Assembly: GCF_002234675.1 (NCBI RefSeq)
Contig: NC_019860.2
Span: 16,856,536-16,920,535 of the forward strand
Source of the DNA: Oryzias latipes
Taxonomy: Eukaryota > Chordata > Actinopteri > Beloniformes > Adrianichthyidae
Direction: 5' to 3'
Length of the DNA: 64,000 nucleotides
Under the pieces are notes generated by a model, which was not told the origin of the DNA, ran no database searches, and saw nothing but the letters and a program-made list of their open reading frames with translations. A program made the position numbers and the translations under genes. Below are positions 34,501 through 46,500 of this stretch, piece by piece (the first letter of the stretch is position 1; each line of letters begins with the position of its first letter).

Positions 34501-37500
34501 GAGCGAGACTCTTCAAAGTGTAATGCGGCAGGGAAGACGGGCAGATGAGAAGGGGGAAATCCAGCAGGACTGGAGAAAAGTCTGAGGGGATAATTAGAGA
34601 CAGAGAGCGAGAGAGAGGGAAGCAAGGGGCGCGGGGGAGAACATCCACCCCACACACGAGCTGCACGCCATCAAAATGACGGCCGCACGGCCCACCTGTT
34701 ACTTTTTGCACAGCTCCCCCACATCTACAGGCTTCACAGATGCAAGCAGCTGAGCCTGAGAGGCAATGACCACCACTGAGCGACCACGACCAGACGTTTT
34801 TACGTCCGCGTCAAAAAGTCTCAAGTTTAGAACTTCAAAGTATGTGATTTCTATTAAGAAAAAAAGAAAATTCGGAATCTATTCTTTGCACGGCTTATTC
34901 CAAAAGAAAATTGTGATGAAACCCTAGGCAAAAAAAAAAAAGACTTAATTCGTAACCATCTTTTATTTTATTGAGTTTACAGACTGTCTGGTCTCTGACC
35001 AGATTAAAGGAAGATGGGAAAAGTTTAGACACTTCAATTGATCAGAAAATGCTGACAAAACTTGGTGTGTTTGGATTTGCTTTCACACTGCACTTTTGAG
35101 AGGGTACCAAACTGCATGTTTTCTGCAACAAAGACCTCCAATAGGCTAGCTTTGATCATTCCCACTCTTGAAAGCTCCTTCTCATGTAAAGATCTGGACC
35201 CATCGATATACAGTCAGGTCCATAAATAATGGGACAGCGACCCGATTCCAACATTTTTGGCTCTATACACCACCACAAGGGATTTAAAATAAAACCAACA
35301 AGATGTGCTTTAACTGCAGACTGTCAGCTTTAATTTGAGGGTATTTACATCCAGATCAGACCAATTACTCTGTTAATTTCAAAATCAGTTGGGATTACGT
35401 TCATTGGTCACATTAACTCTAAGAGCATGACCACCAACTCGGGTGGTAAAGGGTTAAACAGTATTTAATTCAATTGAATTTTTTTTGCATACCCTAAAAT
35501 CACAACAACAGTCGTCTCGATGGGCTTCGTACCGGTAATTGTAAAAACTAAAACATACAATCAAAAAGGATCATGAATACATATATTTCAATAGGAAAGT
35601 ACTAAATTGAACTAACTAAACAGACTAAACTAAACGGTCGTCCGTGCCCTTAGAGCCTACTTCACGGATAGAAATAGAAATAGAAAAAATAGGAAAAAAG
35701 AGTTAATGTTCATGTCTGACATAGAATAGGGTTTAAAGTGTGTAGTGAGGGTTAAAACATCTAACAGTAAAAAATAAGGATGACTACTTTGCAGGTTTTG
35801 GTTAGATAAACGACCATTGTATAAATTTACAGACAGAACAAACATAATTTTAGCTTAATTTGTTTGTTTAGTGCCTTAAGATGACCTCAGCTTTTGTTTT
35901 TACAAAAAATGTACCGTAGTTGAACTTTTTTCAATATAACTGAGATCAGATGAAGTAAAATAAAACTAAAAACTCAGAAAAAGAGCTAATTGTGTTTAAG
36001 ATAAGGAGACTGGAGCTTGACTTGTAGCATCCTTTGCTTTTCTAGCCTCACACCGGGAACAAAAATGAAACACAAGTTGTTTTCTTTCTTGCAATACCAC
36101 TGTTTGTGTCGCTCCAGCGCCTTTAGGGTGTCTACGATCTCTGATTCTCATGACCTCACGGGTCAGCTATTACCCCCCCCTGCACAAAATCTGTCATTGG
36201 CCAGGATATTATATTTGCAGGGAGGGTAGAAGACGAACACAGACACACACACACAAACACACACAGAGGACTCGAGCTGTGTTTACAAGAGGCCCACTCC
36301 TTAGAGCTCTTCCAGCTGTGTCCTGGCTGCATCACCGTGAGTGAGGCTGTGCATGTGTGAGAGATGTCATCATAACCTTCTTAATCAGAGTGTTGACGGT
36401 CAAATAGCAGAAACTTGGTTTGTGTCCAAATGCTGTAGAAAAAAAGAAAAAAAGCACCAAAAAAGGCGAACCCTCAGTGGGATTTCTGCCCTAACCTGCT
36501 TAATCTCCGTCACTTTCTGGTTATCATGAAATGAAATTATAGTCATGACTGTAGTTCACTTTCAACCCTAGAATGAACTGTTTTTCTATTTACCATAGTT
36601 TGTCAGTGAGTAGAAATGATTGTTAAATCATTTTTTTCAATTTCTTTTTTTTTTTTTTTTTTTTTAAACTTGTCCTGTCCAACAGCTGGGCAGACAGATG
36701 AGAGCTGAGGGCCTCTTGTGTTGGACATATTTTACTTTAACAAGAGGGGTTATTAATCTTCAGACAAACCAAAGGTATGTCTGAATAAACCCCTTTGTAA
36801 TTGAGGCCAAACTTTATTAATTTCAATCATGTCTGAAAATCTTTGGTGTTGGACCGGACGGAAAAGGATAGAGGGGAAGAAGAGAGAGGGACGTTAGAGA
36901 GAGGGGGGGGGGGGGTAGGGGGTGATAATAGGAGGGGAAGGGGGATAAGACCATGAAGCAAGTTTACTGGTTGTTAATCATTATGGTAAGGTTCAAATGT
37001 AGTGAAAAAAAAAAAAAAAAAAGGGGCGGAGCCTGTCCACACACACACTCAAATGTTATAAACACACCTGCTAGCTGCAAAAATGTCCACCTGTCGACAT
37101 GTACACAAAACAGATAGTGTTCACACGCATACTTATGCCTTAAAACCAACTAGTGTGAAATATTTCAGTCATTCAGTCAGTCATTTTTTTCAATTTCAAA
37201 TCAATTTTGGGGAAAAAGTATGTCATAAATGAAAACATTTGGCCCACGCTGTATTATTAATCAAAAATAAAATTACATATACATCCATTCTGTTCTGTTT
37301 CAGTATTTATTGTGTATTTTAGTTGTTTTTGTGTGCGTTTTTAATTCTAATTCTGCCATTTTCCTATTCTCGTCTTTTTTTTGTCTATTCCATATTTATT
37401 TCTGAAGCTCTTTTATTTGTCTCTGTGCCAAAAATGTGATGTGTCGACTGTAACAGACCCAGTCAATGGGATAACAATTAGAAGAGAACACATGCAGTAG

Positions 37501-40500
37501 GTGGCAGTGTGCGCCAAAATTGTTACCTTCAGCTAATGAAGGGTTAGAGTAAGTGCTTGCAGTTATATATCAATGTTGTTTCAATTTTTTCCACTGTGGA
37601 TGTTTGGAAAACTAACTATGTTGTTGTACAGAGGTATAGTAGTTGAGTAGCTTGAGGGCCCTGGTAAATCCTGGCTGGGACCTTTCTGCATAGACTTTGC
37701 CTGCATGAATTAAACTGTCCAGGATTTAAATGGGCCGTGTCAGAGCACGGAACAAAGCAATGGCAATTTCTACTTTTATGCTGCGCTCACACCGAACGGG
37801 ATTTTTCAAATTTCTGGCCTCTGTCTTGACGCGCGTCAAAATTCTCTGCTAGGTGCTTGTCCAGAAGTTATGCAAATTTGTGTAGGAAAGCGCCACCGTC
37901 AAACGCTTTTAACGGCCTTTTCGCCACACTTTTTTGAAGACGTGGATCATTTCGAAAGAGTAACATGGGTCATTTTAATTTGGAGACCTCAACAAAGGCG
38001 GTGGCAAGCACGTCGAAACATCTGGGTCCTTGAGTTCATTCAGAGACACTGAAGTTCACCATCTACTGCAAAAGCATCGTCTGAGTGACGGCCGCTTTCA
38101 GCAGTACTTCTGTCTCTGTGACCCAGTTTGAATTTGTTTTATAATTGTCTTGATACAAATATGAAAAAACATTGTTTTGGGCAAGCACAGACAATATACT
38201 TGTCCTCCATGTTGGTTATAGAATCAACCTGCTGTTCCCATCATCAACTCATCCACAACTGGGAATATTTCTGGATCCGGGTTACAGCACAGCCGCGTGT
38301 GGCTCACGGCGGCTAAACAACTATCTTCATGTGACTTAAAAGTTGATTTTCTCAAAAAAAAGAGAGCTGACCATGGCCCCTAAGAAAAACCATGACTACG
38401 AAGACCTTAAAAAGACTCTTGATTATATCCAAGCTGCGTTGTATCCTTTCATGGAGCAAGTGACCAGCTAACTCCTCTCATGGAGCCAATGGTAGACTTC
38501 CGAAGATTCCGAGCTCAAAACGGGCAAAAAGATAACCGGGTCGACATTTTGGAGAAAAGACTGGATGATGTGGAACAACAAGCAAGGCTGACTAATGTCA
38601 TTCTCACTGGAGTACCGATCAAACCTCGGACAAAGCCAAATGCAGCTGGACTTACTTAGCATTGCCTGTGCTAATAGCGCTAGCATTGCTAGCAGTTCTT
38701 CTGAAACGGGGAGTGATGGAGAGTCTTGGGAACACCAAGTGGAATCATTTCTCACGTCTAAAGGGATTTCCCTGGATCTAAATACCATGGTGACCTGCCA
38801 CCCACTCCCCAGGAGAAAGGAGACAGATAAACCAGCGATTCTCATCAGGTTTGTGAATCAAAAACACAAGCTAGCTCTGATGAATCAAAGGAGGAATCTG
38901 AAGGGATCTGCTGCTTATCTGAACGACCATCTGACCAGAAGGAATGCTGAAATCGCCAAACATGCCAGGCTTCTCAGGAAGCGTGAGCAGATTGAGAACA
39001 CTTGAGTTATAGGCTGCAGGATTTAAGTCAAACCACTCGGTCCACTGGACCGGTCCAAGGTTCTGGTTGTTAACATCATGAAGGATTTTGAGAAGTGTTT
39101 GATCACGGTCGTCTGAACCAACATGCAGTAATAAATCAAAGAGCCAAATCTTCTTTCTTTCTCTTTCGGCTTTTCCCATCAGGGGTCGCCACAGCGAATC
39201 ATCCTTTTCCACCTCACTCTATCATGGACATCTTCTACCCTAACATTAGCCAACTTCATGTCCTCTGTTAAGACATCCATGTATCTCCTCTTTGGCCGTC
39301 CTCTTGCCCTCCTGCCAGGCAGCTCCATCTCCAACATCCTTCTACCAATATATCCACTATCCCTCCTCTGAACATGTCCAAACCATCTCAGTCTGGCTTC
39401 TCTGACTTTGTCGCTAACACAGGCAACATGAGCCGTCCCTCTGATGTACTCGTTCCTTATCCTGTCTAACCTGGTCACTCCTAAGGAGAACCTCAACATC
39501 TTCATCTCCGCTACCTCCATCTCAGCCTCTTGTCTCTGTCTCACTGCTACCGTCTCTAACCCATAGAGCAGAGCTGGTCTCACCACTGTCTTGTACACCT
39601 TTCCTTTGAGTCTTGCTGGCACTCTTGTGTCACACAACACTCCTGACACTTTCCTCCAACCGCTCCAACCTGCCTGCACTCGCCTCTTCACCTCTTTTCC
39701 ACACTCCCCATCACACTGAACTGTTGACCCCAAGTACTTAAACTCCTGCACCTTCTTCACCTCAGCCCCCTGTAACCTAACGCTTCTACCTTGATCCCTC
39801 TCGTTCAGACACATGTATTCTGTCTTACTACGACTGACCTTCATGCCTCTTCTTTCCAGAGCAAACCTCCACCTCTCTAGCTGTTCCTCCACCTGCTCTC
39901 TACTCTCACTGCAAATTACAATGTCATCCGCAAACATCATTGTCCAGGGAGATTCCTGTCTTACCTCATCTGTCAGCCTGTCCATCAGCATAGCAAACAA
40001 AAAAGGACTCAAAGCTGATCCTTGGTGTAGTCCCACCTCCACCTTGAACTCCTCTGTCTGACCTACAGCACATCTCACCACCGTCATACTTCTCTCATAC
40101 ATGTCCTGAACTACTCTGACATACTTCTCTGCCACTCCAGACGACCTCATACAGTACCACAGCTCCTCCCTCGGCACCCTGTCATACGCCTTCTCTAACT
40201 CTACGAACACACAATGCAGCTCCTTCTGACCTTCTCTGTACTTTTCCATCAACATTCTCAAAGCAAAAATGGCATCAGTGGTGCTCTTACGGGGCATGAA
40301 ACCATACTGCTGCTCACAGATCTCCACCTTCTTCCTAAGCCTGGCTTCCACTACTCTTTCCCACAGCTTCATTGTGTGGCTCATCAACTTTATTCCTCTA
40401 TAGTTGCTGCAGTTCTGCGTGTCACCCTTGTTCTTAAAGATCGGAACCAGAACGCTTCTCCTCCATTCCTCAGGCATCTTCTCACTCTCTAAAATCCTAT

Positions 40501-43500
40501 TGAACAACCTTGTTAGAAATTCCACTGCTGCCTCTCCTAAGCACTTCCATACCTCCACAGGAACGTCATCAGGACCAACGGCCTTTCCGCTCTTCATCCT
40601 TTTCAGAGCCTTCCTAACCTCATCCTTTCCAATCTCTGCTACTTCCTGCTCCACAACAACCACATCTTCCTGCCTTCTTTCCCTGTCATTTTCCACGTTC
40701 ATCAGCTCCTCAAAATACTCCTTCCATCTTTTCTGTACACTCTCCTGGGTTGTTAGCACCTTTCCATCTCTGTCCTTAATCACCCTTATCTGTTGCACGT
40801 CCTTCCCATCTCTGTCTCTCTGTCTGGCTAGCCTGTACAAGTCCTTCTCTCCTTCCTTTGTGTCTAACCTGTCATATAGCTCATCGTAAGCCTTCTGTTT
40901 GGCCTTTGCCACCTCTCTCTTCACTCTACGCTGCGCTTCCTTGTACTCCTGTCTACCTTCCTCAGTCCTTTCTACATCCCACTTCTTTTTAGCCAACCTC
41001 TTCCTCTGGACGCATTCCTGTACTTCCTCATTCCACCACCAAGTCTCTTTACCGTCTTTCCTCTTTCCAGATGACACACCTAGCACCTTCCTACCTGTTT
41101 CCCTGATAATTTCTGCTGTAGTTTCCCAGTCATCTGGAAGCTCATCCTGACCACCCAGACCCTGTCTCAACTTCTGCCTAAATTCCTCACAAGTTTCTTC
41201 ATTCTGTAGCTTCCACCACTTGGTCTTCTTTTCTGTTTTCCCTCTCTTCTTCTTCCTGACCTCCAGAGTCATCTTACACACCACCATGCGGTGCTGTCTG
41301 GCTACACTCTCTCCTACCACCACTTTGCAGTCAATAACCTCTCTCAAATGGCCTCGTCTACATAGGATGTAGTCCACCTGGGTACTCCTACCTCCACTTC
41401 TGTATGTCACTCTATGTTCCTCTCTCTTCTGGAAGTAAGTGTTGACTACAGCCATTTCCATCCTCTTCGCAAAGTCCACCACCATCTGTCCCTCCAGATT
41501 CCTTTCCTTCACACCAAACCTGCCCATCACCTCCTCATCACCTCTATTGCCCTCACCAACATGCCCATTAAAGTCTGCTCCAATAACAACTCTCTCTCCT
41601 CTGGGGAAACTCTGTATGACCTCATCCAACTCACTCCAGAATCTCTCCTTCACTTCTAACTCACAGCCAACCTGTGGCGCATACCCACTGACTACATTCA
41701 CCATCACCCCTTCGATTTCTAACTTTAAGCTCATCATCCTGTCTGAGACTCTTTTCACCTCTAGAACACTGTTTACAAACTCCCCCTTCAGAATCACTCC
41801 TACCCCGTTTCTCTTCCTATCAACACCATGATAGAACAGTTTGTATCCTCCTCCAATACTACGTGCCTTGCTGCCCTTCCACCTTGTCTCCTGCACACAC
41901 AGTACATCTACCTTCCTTCTCTCCATCATGTCTGCCAGCTCTCTGCCTTTCCCTGTCATTGTGCCAACGTTAAGAGTCCCTATTCTCAAACCTATGTTCC
42001 TGCCTTTTCCCTTCTCTCTCTGGCCACGGGCCCTTCTGCCTCCCCTCCTTCTTCGACCAACAGTAGTCAAATTTCCACCGACACCCTGTAGGTTAACAGC
42101 ATCGGTGGCGGTCGTTGTTAACCCGGGCCTCGACCGATCCGGTATGTCTAAAGTGTTGTGGATGATTCGCATGGTTATTTTGGCAATTTTTACGCCGGAT
42201 GCCCTTCCTGACGCAACCCTCTCTATTTATCCGGGCTTGGGACCGGCACAGAGGCAACTGGCTTGCAACCCCTGTGGCTAGATTAAATCAAAGAGCCAAA
42301 TAATATCAAGAAATATATTTCTTGATATAAATCAAAGAGCCAAATAATATCAAGAAATATGACACCTGGATTCTTTGCTTTCTCCAAAAGTCTGAAGTGA
42401 TCTGGATTTTCGGCAGAGAGTTCTGACCTGCAGACAACTTGACCACAACTTTCAGCGCCGCTGGTATCAACTGAAGAAGGAAAAGGACCTTAATCTAATG
42501 TCTGCAGACATAACATCGAAGAGAACTATAAACTCTGTTTAAACCAGAAGAACGGCTGTTAATCAGCAGAAGAAGGAATACCAACCTTGGTCATTCGACA
42601 GAATATGGACCCTTTTTTATTTTACTCCACAGCATTACCTTATTATTAAAAAATAAAAAACAAAAAAATAAAAATAAATGCTTAATCAATTATTGAAAAT
42701 TGTTAAATTGATTGATTTCTAATGATATTACTTCACCAGTTCCAAAAATTGAAAAATGGATTCATGATTTTTCTAATGTAGCATCATTTTGCACATTTTT
42801 TAACTTTTGATACTTGATCAAATTTTGCTATGAAAATTTTTTAAACAATGTTATGTCTATTTTACTGATGTAGTTTTTTATTAATCATATACATGATTTT
42901 TATAATGAACACAATCTGCATAACTGATCTGCATTTGCCATGTTGATTTCTAAAAGTTATTTTTTACATAATAATTTAAGTAATTTATCTTTGTCATGGG
43001 CTTTAATGATATTTCAGGATTCTTAATTCGGTCAAAAAAAAAGCCAAGAACCGGATAATAATAAATCATGTAATCAAATGGTTACAGTAGAACAGGGGTG
43101 GAACTACGGTATATAAATTCGCTTCCTTCCACTCCCTTTCAAGCAATATTTATTAATATGTCTAAGTTTGATTCGTCATTGTATGAATGTATAACCAATG
43201 ATTGTATTGTTTTTGTGTATTATTCTTATTTGATGGCTTGAAATAAACCATTTCCAAATCAAATCAAATCAAATCTCTATCAAAGCTGACTCCCTGATTG
43301 GTTGATGTGATGCAAACATTCACCAAAGTTCAGATATTTGAGCCTCGGAAATATCAAGTTGCATGCCAAAAATTTTCAGAATTCTTTACGCCCCACCCAA
43401 AACATGCTGCTACCGGACACTAAATCGCACTGCGGGATGTCTTGCAACATCTGTGCTGAGCATTGAAACAGTAACTCCCCAGACGCAGGAATCGCTCATT

Positions 43501-46500
43501 GCAAACGCAGCAGTAAGAATCATCTCCTTCTAAGTTTGGCTTTACCTCCAACTGGGCCGATCTTGTTGGTGACAGCATATCTCAGGATCCGCTCATCCTT
43601 GTCGTACATCACAAACACCCTTTCCATGGTGATCTGCAGGGTCTCTGGATTGCTGGCGCGGTTGTCATGGCGACACTCACGATAAGTGATGTTCTGTTTC
43701 AGGTTTAAGGAGTAGGACTCTGCCCCGCGACTCGCTGAAACCACCTTAATTTCTCTGGCAGAGGTTGAAGTCACAACTGCGGAATAAAAGATAGAGTCAA
43801 ATGACCTGGTGCTGACACTTCATATCTAGAGTCTTGTGTTGCCATGGTTACCAGAAGGATAGTACTGATAGGTCTCCTTGAAGGGCTCCACGGTGATTTC
43901 AGCTTCAGGTGGGATAAATGGCACGTTGCCACTGACAACAGTATCCACGTTGAGGAGATTGTGCTCGTCCAGACCCCGCCCTGTCTGCAGAATTGACAGG
44001 CGGTGGTTCCCAGGGTAAAATTGTACCTCCGCATGGCGAGTGAACTTGGCACCTGGCAACACAAGTAACCAATTATTACTGTTTGTTTGCAATTTCTTAA
44101 AGAGTGCACCAGCTGCATATCGCACACACCCACACACAAACACACTCACAGCTGTTTCTGATTAGAAACGGGGAGGCGGAGGCCTGACAACACAGCCGGC
44201 CGGCCGGGTGACCAGCAAGATTTATGCACAGACAAAGAACGCCATCGTTTAACCGGAGTTCTCTTCAGCCTCTACTGAGACAGAACTGATCAGATAGATT
44301 TGATCGGGATTACCTGTGCTCTTGAATCCTGCTTGGCTATTGGGCAACTCCAAAGCAAACAGCCATCCAAAGAGCTCCCCTATTGGTGAAACTGGCATCA
44401 GGGCCCAACCCAGAGGTTCAGGTACCTGTTGTTTAGGAGAAGGCATTAAATGGCAGTGATACCTGCTTATTTCAAAATGTTCTGCTGCTGAACGAGTTGG
44501 GCATGCTGAACTTCTATCAAGAATCTACCTCACTGATGGCGCTGTAAGCTCTCCCATCTCCGACCACTATGTAGGCATGAAGATCGATGTTGTTTAGTGT
44601 GACTGGAGTTGACTGCACGCTCACAGTTCCGCTCACCTTACCGCTGACGCGCTGGGGGGCACCTGGAGGAGCAGCATAAGGAGTAAAATAACAACATTAA
44701 AACTGAGAAAATAAGTTTGGAGTTTATTGAAATTTGCTTTCTAACCTTCAGGGAGACAGTCACGCCCGTTTCCATAGAAGCCAGGTTGGCAGTGGCAGCA
44801 AAAGCCTGTGGCGTAGTCGGAGCAAAATGCATTCTGGGAGCACTGCTGTTGGAATCTGAAGAATAGGATAAGATTTGTGTTTTTCTACTGTATCTGCAGG
44901 TATAGTTTTGTTCTGCATTTGTATATCTGAATGAAATGATGGGCTTTGTTTTGTTTGTCCTGTCATCTGCATCTGAGTTTTATGCTTTTCTGAGGTTTGA
45001 GTCTTATTATACAGTAAGCAAGTTAGCAGTCTGGATTCTTTTGAAGTAACTAAAATATTTGCTAGCTAATGCTAACTATCATTCTACGTGCACTTTCAAA
45101 AATCTCCTTTCGTTTTGCATTCACTTTCAGCAAGCTCCCAATGCATTTTACATACTCCCTGAAGCTAGCAGTTCCCTATAATTCTATGCTACAAAAGCAA
45201 CAATCCAACATACTTAGTGAGCTAACTTTTAAAACTGCACCAATAAACTAAATGTTTAATAACAGTTTGTATAATTAAGTTTAGAGAGCAAAACTCTCTT
45301 TAAAATGTTTGGATTAGGATGCCTTGTCTGCTACAGATATAACTGTTTATACTGAAGCTATGCTATAATGTTAGTATGCTGCCTCAGCTCCAGCTACAAC
45401 AAAACAACCAGAGTTGTAAACTATTATTTTCCAAACAAAATAGATATGTAAAAATGTCTAAATAACCTTTCAGTTTTAGCCTGTATCTTTCTCTATATGC
45501 TATGACATTACCTTGCCGCATTAGCTCCAGCTAAGAGTGTTGCAAACTTGTATTTGTACGTGTAATTCCGAAAACAGTAGATACATAAAATATCCAAATA
45601 ACTTTTGGGTTTAGTCTGCATCTTTCACTATCTGCTATGACATTATCTTGCATCATTGGCTCCAGCTAAAGCAAAACAACCCATGCTGCAAACCAGTATA
45701 TGTACAGTTAATTCTGCAAACACAATGGGTTGAGGTTTTATCTCTCTAGCTTGCTTAAAGGTTCAGAAAATAAATGTTTGTCAGCATATGTTGTTTTTTA
45801 TTAGGTAATTAGTAGCAATTTAGCTTACATGCTTACATTCACCATATACTATGAAATTATCATGTCACGTCAGCTCCAGCTAAAACAAATGAAGCTATGG
45901 TACATACTAGCATTTGTAAGAGTAATTTTGCAAACACAGAGCATGAGTAAAAGAGGTCTTAAACAGCTTAGAGACTCCAAATAATCTTTAAGTAATCTTT
46001 AAACTATAACAAACCAGGTTTTTAAAATTCTGGTTCACTGAAATAATGGTAAATTACTTTTGGGTTTTGCCTATATTTCTTTAGCCTACTGCAAACGTAT
46101 AAAAATCTAAATGTTAGTTGGCATGACATGTCTTTTATTACCTAAATATTAAAAATGTAAGTATTGATAGAACTTAGATTCTCTGGATATCTTTTCAAAG
46201 CAGAAAATCACAGGTACCACTATTTCCCATAATGCATTGATAATCTTATCTCTTCATTTTAACTACTGGAAGAAAACAACAACAACAAAAAAGTAATCAA
46301 AATATATAAAGTTTGTATACCTGGCACAGGTTTCTTTATTATCTGTGGTGTATTGAATAACTAGGAGAGAGAAGAAAACAGTTATACTATTAAAGAATCA
46401 CAAATAATGAAACAAAAAACTTGAAGTAAGACTTTCAAAATTTTACACCGTAGATTTAGTCACATTTTATGGGTTGGTTATTCTAGGTTTTTATATAGAG

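Larger units (their letters stand above)
38373..43275 (+). mobile_element. L1-like LINE, deleted, interrupted by an RTE element
   Basis: ORF1 starts at 38373 ([20 protein letters not shown]) and continues with [20 protein letters not shown] (coiled coil) and, in a shifted frame from about 38720, [47 protein letters not shown]. This is the order found in L1-type ORF1 proteins. Stops and a frameshift break it. The right end (42300-43275) looks like the L1 3' region, with AATAAA at 43242-43247 and an AAATC-repeat tail. Almost the whole ORF2 is missing. The RTE copy at 39150-42283 is inserted inside it. Confidence 0.65.

Noticed and set aside
39813..42281. Several plus-strand frames of 80-161 codons
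   Set aside because: They are antisense shadows of the RTE endonuclease/RT frame, rich in Ser, Leu and Pro as expected from its complement.
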